From Enchytraeus crypticus (Eukaryota > Annelida > Clitellata > Enchytraeida > Enchytraeidae), in contig CAJHZI010000307.1 of assembly GCA_905160935.1 (NCBI GenBank), forward strand, positions 434,001 through 498,000: a stretch of DNA of 64,000 nucleotides, in the 5' to 3' direction. The stretch's first letter is position 1, and the number at the start of each line of letters is the position of its first letter. The position numbers and the translations under genes were made by a program. Below, piece by piece: positions 11,821 to 24,424 of this stretch. The notes beneath the pieces were generated by a model. The model had not been told where the DNA came from and ran no database searches. It saw nothing but the letters and a program-made list of their open reading frames with translations.

Positions 11821-12140
11821 ACTCTAGAGTAGGACAACTCTAGAGTAGTACAACTGTAGAGTAGTACAATTGTAGGGTAGTACAGCTTTAAAGCAGTACA
11901 ACCGTAGAGTAATACAACTGTAACGTAGTAGAATTGTAGAGTAGTACAAGTGTAGAGTAGTACAAGGGTAGAGTAGTACAAGTGTAGAGTAGTACAAGTG
12001 TAGAGTAGTACAAGTGTAGAGTAGTACAAGTGTAGAGTAGTACAAGTGTAGAGTAGTACAAGTGTAGAGTAGTACAAGTGTAGAGTAGTACAAGTGTAGA
12101 GTAGTACAAGTGTAGAGTAGTACAAGTGTAGAGTAGTACT
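11821..12140. repeat. 16-bp tandem array, AGAGTAGTACAAGTGT
   Basis: About twenty units of AGAGTAGTACAAGTGT. They are nearly identical from about 11940 to 12138 and more diverged on the left (TGTAGAGTAGTACAACTG). The 16-bp period rotates the frame and no unit has a minus-strand stop in any phase, so all three minus frames are open (Y/T/L/V-rich peptides). These are not genes. Confidence 0.9.
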
Positions 12141-13205
12141 TAGAGTATCTGTACTGTACTGGTAAGGTATCATAACATAACCCAGCCTCCGGTGTCGCAT
12201 CAAATGTTAACGTATTTCGTATTTATTAGCTTATTTCAACACAACAGGCTCGAGCTTATCGACTGCACGTGACTCTTCTTATTTTATACTCCGCAGGTTG
12301 AGGTGTGTGAGCCCAACATTTTAAAGATTTTTAAAGGGGAATCAAAACATACGGTGGGTTGGTAACTTCAAGTATTTTATTGTTTATTTATCTTTATTTA
12401 AAACCACTACACTTTACACAAAAATAAACTGCAACAGTGAACAATGGTTTGTGGCTTCCTAAGGAGTCCTAAAGCCATCGAGCAGGACTAGCCTATTGTT
12501 TTGGAAAACATTAATTCTTAGCAAAACACATGAACGTGCATTCAATTAGACCAAATGAAAATATTGACAGATGATTTTTAAGAGGGGTATATTGTTTCTC
12601 TGAATGAGAACCCCCCCCCCCCCCCTACCCTCTGGCAGATGATTGAAAGAAAACAGTGAAATCTCGTCTGGTTAAATCATTAATGGATGTTTGACCGACA
12701 GATAATCCGGGAAGAAAACATTTTCGGATAAGTCTTGTCGGTCACGAATTATTTTACACAGAATGTACTCTATCATGTCGAGTTTTTTAACAGCCGAGAC
12801 ACGATTGATGACCGTGTAGCGTTGTAGATTCAGTCTCGACCATTCGCTGAGAAAAGTACACGTCCAATATAAGAGTCTTATACTCATCCATCAATTATAT
12901 ACAAATTCTTGTTATGTTGTGTCCCTACCCGTGCTAACTTGCTGGTCCTTTGAGTGCTCTATGTGGATCGTTATAACATTATGGTAGAGTTTGAGTTGAA
13001 ACATGTGCCTTGGACCTACCTCTTGACGAAACAATGGCGAGAGAGATGTTGTATTCCAGTTAGAAAGGTAAATTGCGCAGCGAAATCAGTATTTAAAATG
13101 TTATCTATTACACTTGATTTTATTAACCGAAATCATTAGTCAATTATGTCAGTTAATAATTTAATAGTTTTATGCAGGATATTTTATCATTTCAGAGCGG
13201 ATCGT
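12141..13205. other. Mostly unassigned; poly(C) tract and one unexplained minus-strand ORF
   Basis: A C run lies at about 12609..12625. A 71-codon minus ORF at 12887..12672 has protein-like composition but I do not recognise it. TGTGCCTTGGACCTACC near 13004 followed by GGCGAGAGAGA resembles the family F / RTE LINE 3' end. Confidence 0.35.
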
Positions 13206-13370
13206 CAATAACAATAACAACAATTAGAGTGCTGCAGTCATCAATGACAACATCGAGCAATATTGAGGCAAAATCAAGCCGGCGAGCAAAAAGAAGGTTC
13301 AAAAACGGTGCAAATCCAAAATTCAGAAAATCAGTCCAAAGTAACGTCGTGGAACATGGATGCACCACAA
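13206..13370 (+). repeat. Dispersed repeat family D
   Basis: Matches 46565..46715 along AACAACAATTAGAGTGCT, ATGACAACATCGAGCA, AAATCAAGCCG-GAGCA, AAACGGTGC and CAGTCCAA. Unclassified short interspersed repeat. Confidence 0.55.
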
Positions 13371-14289
13371 GATTTGCATGTAACATTTAAAACGACCGAT
13401 AATCTCCGATTTGCTAAAATCACTGACAGAATTAATAACCAGTTCAGTTGCTATTAGTAAACACATGCGAGTGCCCACGCACTTAGATGTAGATAATTGA
13501 ATTTTTCACAGTGACTCTATAGACTGCCGCTCGAAACATGCTTGGCTCGGAACATTTTATTACGTCAGGAAGTGCGAGAAAATTGTAGGACATACTTAAA
13601 TTTCGACTGAATTTATCCTGATGAAACTATTCTTTTATAAAAAATATTCTTTTATGAAAATATTCCTTTAAGAAATTTTTCCTTTTTACAGATGCCTCGA
13701 GCTCATTAGTTCTGTTTCTTCTTGTCGGAATCTGTCCTATAGGCTATATTTAATTCTAAAAGTCAATAATCAGCTATAAAAAAGGAAATTAATGTACATT
13801 TTACTTTAAAACAAAATCATAGCTTGAATAGAATCAATAGCTATTTTACATTATGTTATAGAAAGTCATAAAATAATAAATTTTAAAGAGATTAATTACA
13901 TGAAATAAATATTTAGTTAATCTTAATAAGATAAAATAAGGTAATATTAATTTCAATTCAAAACTACATGTATACAAATAAAATCAATTTTAAAATTAAA
14001 TTAACAGTACGCATATTCTTAAAGTAAGAACTTTTAAATTACATATTTTTTAAATTGTATATCGATCTTAATTTCACACAAAGGCAGAAAATTAATACAA
14101 CAGTGACAAACTAATATAGTCTATATTAAACATAACATAACATTACAGAGTCTGGAAGCAATTAGGGCCTATATGCTTGTTTAAGACTCAAAAGGCTCTT
14201 AACTAAAATCAATTAATATAAATCAAATCATACAAACTTCATGTCAACATGTCAAATTTATACATAGCCTATGTATAACACTGAACATG
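13371..14289. other. No recognised feature
   Basis: AT-rich. May include the 3' untranslated end of the CR1-like LINE close to 14290. No gene seen. Confidence 0.35.
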
Positions 14290-14304
14290 CAATTAGCTTC
14301 TAAT

Positions 14305-17103
14305 TTACATGTTCTTATGTTTATCATATTTATTTTTAAAAGCATTCACTGATTCTGCTTCCACAACTTTGCTTGGCAAACTGTTCCAAGCATTTATAAC
14401 TCTCTGACTGAAGAAAAATTTCCTTAAATCTAGTCTACTTCTAAATTTATTAAGTTTATAAATATGTCCCCTTGTGTTTCTGTTGTTTAATAAATTAAAC
14501 CAAATACTATGGTTAACTTTTCTGAAGCCTTTGAGTATCTTAAAACCTTCTATTAAATTTCCTCTAGTTATTCTCTCACTTAAAGAGGTTAATCCTACGG
14601 ATTTTAATCTATTCTCATAACTAAGTTTTTGACAATCAAATACCGGCCTTGTTGCTCTGGCTTGTACCCTTTCTAATTTATCGATATCTTTCTTAAGATA
14701 TGGGCACCAAGCCTGAACGCAGTATTCAAGTTTGGGCCGTACAAGAGCCTCATATAGCCTTATCACAATATCTTTATTTCTACATGCAATTGTTCTTTTA
14801 ATCATTCTTAATACATAATTAGCACTATTTACAACTTATTACAATTTTCACTAAATTTAAAAGAGCTATCCACAAAGATTCCTAAATCCCTCTCACTGTT
14901 AGTGGATTTTAGTTTAATATTGTTCAATGTATACTCAATTTCTAAATTATTATTCCCAATATGCATAACTCTACATTTCTCAGCATTGAACTCCATTCGC
15001 CAATCCCTAGACCAGCTCTGTAACATTTTTATATCATACTTTAAAATCTCGGTATCTTCAATGTTGTTTACTATCTTTGCTACTTTAGAATCATCTGCGA
15101 ATTTACTAAATTTAGATACAATATCTATGTCAATGTCATTGATGTAAACTAAAAATAATAGAGGTCCTAAAACAGAGCCCTGTGGCACACTACTCTTCAC
15201 TGCTGCCCATTCCGAGAACTCGTCCTCAACACGCACCCTTTGTTTTCTATTGCTTAACCAATTACCTATCCACTTTAAAAGTTTGCCCGTTATTCCGTGT
15301 GCTTCCAACTTACTAAGTAATCTTTTATGTGGAACTTTATCAAACGCTTTAGCAAAGTCTAGATATAAGATATCAATGCTATTTTATTATTTACTTCCTT
15401 TGTAATATATTCTAAAAAATCTAGCAAATTAGTTAAACAAAGAACGCCCACTAATAAGACAATGCTGACTATTTCTAATTAAGTTATATTCTTCCAAGAA
15501 ACTAATTATTTTATCCTTAATATTGCTTTCAAATGTCTTACCGATTATACTTGTTAAGCTTATTGGCCTATAACTTTCTGCTTTATCCCTATTTCCCTTT
15601 TTATGTATTGGTACAACATTGGCATTCTTGAAATCTTGAGGAACCACCCCTGTATTAATTGAGGCTTTTAGTAGGTTTAATAGAGCTGGTGCTAATTCAT
15701 CTCTTAGTTCCGAAATCAGTTTTCCATGAATCTCATCTGGACCTTGACTTTTATTGACATTTAGCGAATTTAATTAATTTATAACATCACCAATATCAAA
15801 CTCAATATTATGTAAGGAGCTATCAAAGTTACCTTTGAAGATCCTAGCCGGTACTGGCATATTAACTAAATCTTCTTCCACAAATACAGAAGAAAAATAT
15901 TTATGAAAATAGTTTGCAGTATCTTTATTATCTTCTATAATGTTGTTATATTCATCTCTTAAAGGACCAATCTTTTTAATAACCTTTTTGTTAGCATTAG
16001 CATAGGCAAAGAACTCCCTGCATCATTTTTTATATTACGAGCTAGCTGTTTTTCAAATTCTAACTTGGCTTTTCTATTTTCTGCATCCGATTTATTGAGC
16101 TCTTTCTTATATTCACAGTACAATGATTCTTCATTATTACTAATTTTATACTTGTTCCAAGCATCTTTTTTGGCTTTTCTTTTTCTTCTTACCTTTTTAG
16201 TAACCCACTTGCATCTATCTCTATTTTTGGCTTTCAATTTAATAAACTCATCACGAACCATCCTGAGACATGTGTTAATATTTTTCCATAAGCCCTCTAC
16301 GTCATCGTTATTATCATTATCACTTAAAACCATAAATAAATTTCTATGCTGTATATTTCTTTTAATTTCTTCATAATTTACTTTAAAATAATCAAATTTT
16401 TGAACTTTCCTACAGATCCAACTGCACTGAATTAAAAAGTTAATGGTTAGATGATCACTTGTCTCAAAAGGTTCACCTATAAGTACATCCTTATTATTTC
16501 TTCAGAGCACAAAACAAGATCAAGGAAATTTTTGCCTCTAGTAGGCTTATTACAATACTGTTCTAAAAAAATTATTATTTATACATTCTATAAATAAGTG
16601 AGATTCATCTATGTTTTCTCTATTTCCCCAGTCCAATTCAGGATAGTTAAAATCACCCATTATTACAACCTTCTTATCATACAATTTATCAAACACACTA
16701 AACATAGCCTCGTCATTAGTTTTTGAACTATCTGGGGCTCTATACATAACACGAATAACAAGATTAATGTTCTGACACTTGATATTACACCAAACACTTT
16801 CTTTAAGTTAGAAACACATAAATCATTAACTTGACTTGGGTTCAATTCATTTTTTTTATACAGCAAAACGCCCCCACCTCGTTTCTTGACTAAATCATTT
16901 CGATCACATTTAAATACACTGTATCCACTAAAACTAATTTCACTATCACTAATGTCATCAGACAGCCATGACTCACTGATTCCCAAAATATCTATATTTT
17001 CATCTTTAATCAACAACTCTAGTTGAGACATTTTATTGACAATACTTCTGGAATTAAAGTAAACACATTTTAAGCTATTTTTAACATCTAAAGGCGACGA
17101 CAA
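14305..17103 (-). pseudogene. ORF2 (endonuclease plus reverse transcriptase) of CR1 copy A, broken
   Basis: The endonuclease begins MSSPLDVKNSLKCVYFNSRS, then has ILGISESWLSDDISDSEI (catalytic Glu of SESW), VIMGDFNYPELDWGNRE (catalytic Asp/Asn of GDFN) and YRAPDSS. The RT half has VVPIHKKGNRDKAESYRPIS, SVLGPLLFLVYINDI and FADDSK (the YxDD-box equivalent), then IRLYEALVRPKLEYCVQAW and INAWNSLPSKVVEAES. The frame changes inside the endonuclease between VNDLCVSNL and the segment ESVWCNIKCQNINLVIRV, at the same place as in copy B. There are further breaks in the linker and RT. Confidence 0.85.
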
Positions 17104-17306
17104 TAGATTCGGCTCCGCAGATTTTAAGTTTTCATCTAATTCCGAGGTGCAAACACTACCACCTCGGCTCCATTTACGTTTTTTATTAACTTACCTCTCT
17201 TAATTCTCACATCCTTATCACCCCCGTCTCTCAATTCCTTCAATTTATTTCTTAGTACCTTATCCTCAGCTTGTTGCTTCCTAGTTAGATCAGGCACACA
17301 ATATAC

Positions 17307-17771
17307 TCACCTGTATTCCTCATACTCCTTCAGGTTTTTGGACTTCCCCAAAATTTCATACTTTGTTTCGACATTGCTCAGGCTAATTCTGATAGGTCGG
17401 ACTTTATCTGATTTTTTCCCCATTCTATCTCGGCATACTACTGCCGTTCTTCCTTTTGGTCCAACCAGTTTGACTAGAATGTCCTCTATGACCTCTTTGT
17501 CATTATCTCCCTCCTCTACTCCCATTATCATTAAATTCTTCTTACGCCTTTCAATCTCTACCCTTTAAAGTATGTCCTCACTTCTCATTGATTCCTTATT
17601 TGCCATGTCACTACTACATTCTGCTAGCTTTCCGCTGTTCTCCACTAACGTTTTCACTTCTCCTACACATGATTCCAAATTCTTTACACTTTGCACTACC
17701 TGCTCTAACTGCTTCTTCGTCTCTCTTTGATCCTCTTCTATTCTACTCTGCTTTTCCTCCAATACTGACAT
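17307..17771 (-). pseudogene. ORF1-like part of CR1 copy A
   Basis: Two adjacent minus-strand frames. The upstream frame (17771..17565) is a heptad-rich coiled coil of E, K and Q with a start MSVLEEKQSRIEEDQRETKK. The downstream frame (17531..17307) contains GVEEGDNDKEVIEDIL and KVRPIRISLSNVETKYEILG, like the RRM-type middle of LINE ORF1 proteins that bind the element RNA. A stop lies between them, so a complete ORF1 protein is not encoded by this copy. Assignment to ORF1 is by position and composition. Confidence 0.6.
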
Positions 17772-17790
17772 ACCCTACAGGAGCTTAATT

Positions 17791-18394
17791 GCCCCCGTAA
17801 CACACAAGAAAATAAAGAATAAATAAATTACACACAAGAAAATAAAGAATAAATAAATTCGTGTGGGGAACACTGTCAGCGAATTAAATTGAAATCAGAT
17901 ATCAACATCTTTAAAATTTAATGTGTAGTCTTGAATTTCAAATAAATTTTGCTTAATATGTGTTAATGGCTTACTGCCTCGCTAATCTACTGGCTACGAT
18001 CCTACGATACATAAAACAAGTAATGTCTGCTGTGGAACAAGAGTTTATAACAAGACCTTTAATAAACATCCAATGTATGCAGTGTCGTCTATGAACTGTT
18101 GGCGTATTTCTCCAGGATATGTTTCGTCCATATAAATAGATTTGTTTTAAAGGCTTAAGATTAAAATGCCTGGAGTCAATAATCAGATTGGCAGTTTTAG
18201 GAAATTGAAAAGTAATAATTCCAGTGAGGCACTACGAAAAGGATTGTATAACAATAGCAATGGCGCATGTCCATGCGATAAATGGAAATGTCGCTCAAAG
18301 TGGAAGATTAGTGAAGAAACTGAAGAAACTAAAAATATACAAAATATTTACACATATTTGAAGTAATACTTAAAATACGGTCAACAATGGCATA
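17791..18394. other. CR1 copy A upstream flank; tandem ACACAAGAAAATAAAGAATA
   Basis: A 31-bp unit, ACACACAAGAAAATAAAGAA plus TAAATAAATT, is present twice at about 17800..17860, at or just beyond the 5' end of the LINE. The following 66-codon plus ORF (18166..18366) is not recognised. Confidence 0.4.
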
Positions 18395-18403
18395 TATATA
18401 TAA

Positions 18404-18451
<48 letters not shown>

Positions 18452-18562
18452 ATGTAGGCCTATATACTGTATATATATATATATATAATGTAGATATATA
18501 TAATGTATATATATTGATATATATATATAGATAGATATATATATATATATATATATATATAG
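18395..18562. repeat. (TA)n microsatellite with TAATG interruptions
   Basis: TA runs with repeated TATATAATG and TAGATAGATA variants and a TAGGCCTATA word at each side. Confidence 0.85.
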
Positions 18563-19614
18563 GCCCTATTTTTAATATTTATAGTGCATTTAATTAAAAT
18601 CCATTTAGAATATCGATTTTAAAAATATCCATTTAAAATATCTGTTTAAAATAAATTATAAAGCTGTAACCTATAAAAGTTAGCATTTTCTCTAACTGAC
18701 CAACCATATAGCCTAATCTCTGTGTTTCACTGAATGTGGATCTATTAAACCTCTTTCATAGTTCACTTCTTCACTTAATTTTGCATTCAACAGTATCTAT
18801 ACGCGTAGATTTTTAAAGCTAAAGATGCTAATAAACTTCATTAAGTTAAGATTTATACAGCCAATAAATGCGCTTATTCTGCAGAAGTGAATACCGTTGT
18901 TGAAACAAAATGAAATGAATTAAGACATTTTAGTATTTCAGGAAAAGTTTAAATAGTGGTTTAATGTAGAAGAAAGGAAAGCATTGTCGCCTGAATAATT
19001 GATGCTGCCGCAGCATTACTTACAGAACACAAGAGAGACTTAGTGTATCTGCATCAAGAATATCCTATGATAGTACTAAATAGACGATGAAATGGAAATA
19101 CTAAAGGTATATACGGAGGAGGGGATAACGATGACGGTTGAATCAACTTATTGTCAAACTCTCTAAATGTATAGCACTGTTTTAATAAGTTAGTCCGTAT
19201 TGTGTCCGTATTTACGTACAGCATCGTTCCACTCATGAAAATTGTGAATGAGTCTTTGAGACATTTTAAGCAGCCTATACCTTGAAAGCTTTGACTTTTT
19301 CACGGTGCTTGGATCGGACTCATTTAACCCTTGCCGTTCCCTCCCCCCAGCCCCCCTCTCGTTGAAGTTTTTCACTCTAATTGCTGTTTCATACTTAATT
19401 CACAGACAACAGTAAAACAAGTAGAGCTAAAATTTAAAATTGCGGAGTAGATAGGACGTTAATTGACAGCGTGGTTACAGAGCATTCATTTTAGGCAATA
19501 ATGGTTAGCGTTTTATACGATGTTCAGGCCTGCCATGTTCGTTCGACTATTTGATCGTTGCACTGAACGATCAAGCTCACATCCTTAGAAAATTACGACT
19601 TAAATCCTCTCTCC
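18563..19614. other. No recognised feature
   Basis: AT-rich; ATTTAAAATATC / ATTTAGAATATC local duplications near 18595..18650. Two small overlapping minus ORFs near 19054..19375 are not recognised. Confidence 0.4.
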
Positions 19615-19627
19615 CTCTGTATCTCTG

Positions 19628-19662
<35 letters not shown>

Positions 19663-19716
19663 GTGTGTCTCTGTCTGTTTGGCTGTCTATCTGTCTGTCT
19701 CTATCTCTCTCTCTCC
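19615..19716. repeat. (CT)n microsatellite with CTGT variants
   Basis: CT runs with TCTGTCTGTTT-type interruptions. Confidence 0.85.
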
Positions 19717-19751
19717 TTTAGCTGCCATTACAACTCATAATGACTTCAGCA

Positions 19752-19812
19752 TAGATGAGATGGCCTAGTGGGTAGCTAACCTTGCCTGCCAACCATGAGG
19801 GAAATGGTGTAG
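19752..19812 (+). repeat. tRNA-like SINE head, partial
   Basis: GATGGCCTAGTGGGTAGC resembles a pol III A box and the start of a tRNA, followed by CCTTGCCTGCCAACCATGAGG, which could be an anticodon arm. The B box is missing or badly changed. Confidence 0.35.
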
Positions 19813-19917
19813 CAGGCAATTCGCATTAAAGCTGGATTAACTATGACAGTATAATATCTAACCTTATTTTAAGTACTGTTTAAAATATGGTTTAATATTA
19901 CACTATGTATATACTAG

Positions 19918-20782
<865 letters not shown>

Positions 20783-20984
20783 CCTATAATAATACTAACT
20801 ATCACTCATAAGACTAAAATCGACGAATCAATCAATTTCTTATCAATACTTTCTTAAACATAATCCAAAAGCATTACGTAAATGTCTGCACTCTAACCCC
20901 CAGCAGTCAATTATAAATACGAGAGAATATTAATTATCTGCAATTTAACGTCTAAACCTTCTTTTAATAATTATATTCACACAT

Positions 20985-21192
20985 TAATATAGTGAAACGA
21001 TCAACGTTGATACATGTATCTATCACTTTTAGTACCACATGTTAAATCCGATAGGTAATTTATTCCATTTTCTGTGTAACCAGTCCTGTGAATGTCCAAG
21101 ATTTTACACTCAGATCAGCGCGGCCATGATTCGAACCCATAAGAGTTCATTTCATCTCAGGTTCTATCATTTAAAACTTTATGACGTTTAAA
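20985..21192 (-). repeat. tRNA-derived SINE, family A
   Basis: In minus orientation it carries GGGTTCGAATCATGGCCGCG (B box and following stem) and the shared tail through AACATGTGGTACTAAAAGTG, ending in GTTGATCGTTTCACTAT. The A-box end is lost near 21190. Family members lie at 28107, 31752, 34209, 44295, 47495 and 47797. Confidence 0.75.
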
Positions 21193-21537
21193 TGTTCCGT
21201 CAACCTATGCGATGCTCTAGCCAAAACTTAAACTATATCTCTTTAGTCCTCCGCGAGAAGTAGGTCCATGGTACTTATTCATACTCACAGCCTAATTTCA
21301 TTCTTATGACGAGCACTGCATCGGCCGAAAAGTTGATTCCATCAAAAAGGCTAAGCTTTTACCAAGCAGTAATGCTGGAGGCTGTAGATTGGAAAATATG
21401 GCTTATTGGGTGGTTCGAATATCATTGCCTTCTCAGTTTTATGCTTAGTCACTTCTTACGATACGCGCAGTTTATGGTAGATCTATTCTGTAGAGGTCCG
21501 GACAGTCGCGCATAAACCACATGGTTATGAATTCTAC

Positions 21538-21905
21538 AGGAAGAAATACCTCGTGATATCAGAGAGAAATACCACGTAATACCAGGAAGAAATACTACGT
21601 TATATCAGAGAGAAATACCACGTGATATCAGGGAGAAATACCACGTGAGATCAGGGAGAACAGATAAGGAAGAGTGGAGGCGTTACATACCATGGACCTG
21701 CCAGTAGGCAGTGCACTAAGAGAGAGATATAGATCAGGGAGAAATACAACGTGATATCAGCGAAAAGTACCACGTGATACCAGGGAGAAATACCACGTGA
21801 TATCAGGGAGAAGTACCACATGATACCAGGGAGAAATACCACGTGATACCATGGAGAAATATCACGTGATATCAGGGAGAAATACAGCTTGATACCATGA
21901 AGGAA
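21538..21905 (+). repeat. 23-bp satellite carrying CACGTG E-boxes
   Basis: About a dozen units of GGGAGAAATACCACGTGATA plus TCA. Most contain the palindrome CACGTG, the core site for Myc/Max, USF and CLOCK-type bHLH factors; others have diverged. The array is interrupted at 21660..21736 by a piece of the RTE-like LINE 3' end. A coding role is unlikely because the period is not a multiple of three. Confidence 0.85.
21660..21736 (+). mobile_element. RTE-like LINE 3' end fragment inside the E-box satellite
   Basis: GAAGAGTGGAGGCGTTACAT then ACCATGGACCTGCCAGTAGG and CAGTGCACTAAGAGAGAGAT matches the extreme 3' ends at 54905 and 58075. It is only about 75 bp, a typical severe 5' truncation. Confidence 0.75.
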
Positions 21906-23057
21906 ATGTATTGAGTATGCATTTATACTCCTGTAGCTATTTCAGCACCCGTTCTGTGATTAGTAAGGAGAGAAATTTTGCATGAATAACTCCTGATTAG
22001 TTTATCACCATCTTGATGAAGCATAAAATGAAGACTAGTAATCGTCGATTCATAACGCCACTAACATAAAAGCCACTAGCGGTCAGTCACATTAAAGTTA
22101 GCTAATGGAACAGATGGCAATTGTGATACGAGAATGTATGCAGTTCTTATGCACTGACAAGGCTTCAAGTAATCAAAGCTAATGCGGCGACACTTATATC
22201 GAGCAGCTGTGCAGTACGCCTGTAATGTAAAATCTACATGTGTTGTTCAGCAGCAGGACTATAAGTGTAATATCTACTTTAAAGCAGCAGGACTACAAGT
22301 GCAATATCTATTTTTGACCTCATTGCGCAAGAGAGTGCGTAAATAGCACACGTGATTTATGTACTACTATTCCTTTAGAACTTGAGTAAAATGAATATAT
22401 TATGAAAACCTCATTGTGCAAGAGAGTGCTTCCTTTTCATGTGCTACTGTTCTTGTAGAACTTGAAAGATTGTATCACAAAATCACCAGGCAAATAATTA
22501 ATAATTTTTGAAAAAGTTATTTCAATCCGAAGTTGATTGACCTCAGCTTTCATACAATTTGAAAGAAAAATACTGTCAAAAAGCTGCATGGTCCATATTG
22601 TCTACTCGCTAGATACTATATTGCAGGCTTTCAAAAGCTATCCGTGAGTTTCAATAGATAGGCTTGAGTTTTCCAGAAAAGTTTTAAAATTATTTTTAAC
22701 ACTGTCGTTTTAAGTTACATAACCGAAGATTGAATTATGCGAAGATTGCCTAAAGACAGAGAGAGCTACATGTACCTACGCTTTAAACCCGACAGCGGCT
22801 TCATTGGTTCGATCATAGACAGACGCGTTGGCCATTTGTCTCAAGATTTTTCTGTTTTATACTTTCTATTTTACTGTTTTACATCATAATGGAAATATTG
22901 ATTGTAAAGATTTTTGTAATAGTTGAAGCGTAGCACTTTAATTCTAGACAAGTATTATCATTATTAAAGCATTAAGTTTAAAAAAATTTAATTGTAAATA
23001 AACAAATAACAACTGAATAATATAATAAGTATAAATCTTGATATGCTTCAATTGGTT
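21906..23057. other. No gene; two local duplications
   Basis: GCAGCAGGACTA-AAGTG-AATATCTA occurs twice at about 22250..22312. CCTCATTG-GCAAGAGAGTGC with TAGAACTTGA occurs twice at about 22318..22466. Otherwise unassigned. Confidence 0.45.
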
Positions 23058-23360
23058 TCCGTGTTGTATCAGAGTTACTGAAGAATAGATCCACCGTTTA
23101 AACTGCAGGTATTGTAAGTAACCAAGCAAGAACTGAGGAAGGTAAAGGTAAACCACCTCACATGCCATTATTCTAAAGCTAGAGGAAATAGAATATTACA
23201 GTTTGGATAAGGCTTTGTAAGGGATTATCATGTTGATCGAGGGAGTGCACCTTATAAGCGTGACTGCAGACTGTGAATAGGAATATGCACCTTGGATCTG
23301 CCGCTTAGCAGAACACAAGACAGAGAGAAAGAGAGAGAGATATATATATATATATACCTA
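23058..23360 (+). repeat. Dispersed repeat family F with (GA)n(TA)n tail
   Basis: Second, better preserved copy of the repeat at 2540..2895. It includes AACTGAGGAAGGTAAAGGTA then AACCACCT, GTTGATCGAGGGAGTGCACC, and ATGCACCTTGGATCTGCC near the 3' end, followed by AGAGAGA and TATATA. Confidence 0.5.
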
Positions 23361-23548
23361 ATGGAAAATCAGGTTCTCTTTACATCGCTGAAAGCAGTTT
23401 GAAATGTTATATTATTAAGCCGGAAGATTTTTCTTCGAATTAATACTAATTAGCCAATGTGATTTGGACTGTCTTCTCAGATTGGCTATATACACAATTT
23501 ACCAGAAATAATAGAAATTTTCTAAACTCAGTGGTGCTAAGAATCGCT

Positions 23549-23655
23549 ATATTGAACTCATTTAGTGGACTGTGAGAGGACAGGAATCCCTTACTCTGTA
23601 GGTTGCTGATTCGACCCTCCTTCACTCGGATTGAATTTAAAGAGGCACCGACGTT
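23549..23655 (+). repeat. tRNA-like SINE head, unclassified
   Basis: CTCATTTAGTGGACTGTGAG and, about 45 bp on, GGTTGCTGATTCGACCCTCC have the spacing of pol III A and B boxes. Confidence 0.4.
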
Positions 23656-23804
23656 AAACAGCTTCAGTCGGCTTAGCCGAAGTTTGCTTGTCTTAAATTA
23701 ACATACATGTACATGTACAGTTAAGTTGGACAAAAGTAAAAATTTTATAGACAACTATGATAACCGTAATATATTGAGAAATTATATCTGCTTTGCGTTC
23801 AGTT

Positions 23805-23805
<1 letters not shown>

Positions 23806-23855
<50 letters not shown>

Positions 23856-23905
23856 TATATACATGATATATATATATAGATATATATTATTTATATATAT
23901 GTTTA
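23806..23905. repeat. (TA)n microsatellite
   Basis: A TA run of about 45 bp and a looser TATATAGATA tail. Confidence 0.85.
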
Positions 23906-24017
23906 ACGTCCGTTACCCAATACAAGGATGATGTCAGAGACGTCAGTCCCTGACATCATCCTTGTATGGGGAAACGAACGTTAAACCTTTATTATTATTA
24001 TTATTATTATTATTATT
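23905..24017. repeat. Foldback of two SINE family C tails with (ATT)n
   Basis: TTTAACGTCCGTTACCCAAT then ACAAGGATGATGTCAGAGAC is followed by GTCAGTCCCTGACATCATCC then TTGTATGGGGAAACGAACGT and TAAACCTTTATTATT. The two halves are near reverse complements with a few bases between them, and an ATT run follows the right half. Confidence 0.7.
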
Positions 24018-24424
24018 TGTTTAAGTTGTCATTTATAAAGTACCACAGTTAACTTTTATCGATAATATCCGGTGTATGACCACAACATACGATCATGAGT
24101 ATATTTCTTAGATTTTTTCACTATTTTTTCTTGCACGTACTTTTGTGCTTCTTGATCATGGTTAGCTGTTTCTATTGTCGTTTGTGTGAAGCAGAATTTG
24201 TGTTCTTATCTGAACTGTACCAGATTGCCAAACCTTATTGGTGCTTCAAAAAATAAATATCTCAATTTAAATTGCAACACTGCATAGTATACTACTGATC
24301 GTATTGCAATAATAATCAAATTGCTAACTAGTGTATCGAGGCTGATAGCTATAAATATTCTAGTCAAAATGTTTAGATGTAGATGTTGTCATCTACATTC
24401 AAGTCGTGTAGACTTTGTGTGTGA

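Larger units (their letters stand above)
14290..17790 (-). mobile_element. CR1-like LINE, copy A, nearly full length, inactive
   Basis: On the minus strand this runs from a coiled-coil ORF1-like part (about 17771) through an apurinic endonuclease domain (17103..16550), a basic linker (16333..15959), reverse transcriptase (15650..14829) and a C-terminal part ending at 14305. RT signatures include SVPQGSVLGPLLFLVYINDI and FADDSK; the latter together with the downstream RGHIYKLNKFRSRLDLRKFF type tail fits the CR1/L2 group. The coding region is split over at least eight frames, so this copy is dead. The second copy at 62431..64000 is nearly identical, which suggests recent activity of the family. 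Confidence 0.88.

Noticed and set aside
11814-12203. Three overlapping minus-strand ORFs rich in Y, T, L and V
   Set aside because: All are phases of one 16-bp tandem array.
12672-12887. 71-codon minus-strand ORF
   Set aside because: Protein-like composition but no recognised motif, splice context or second copy; too little for a gene call.
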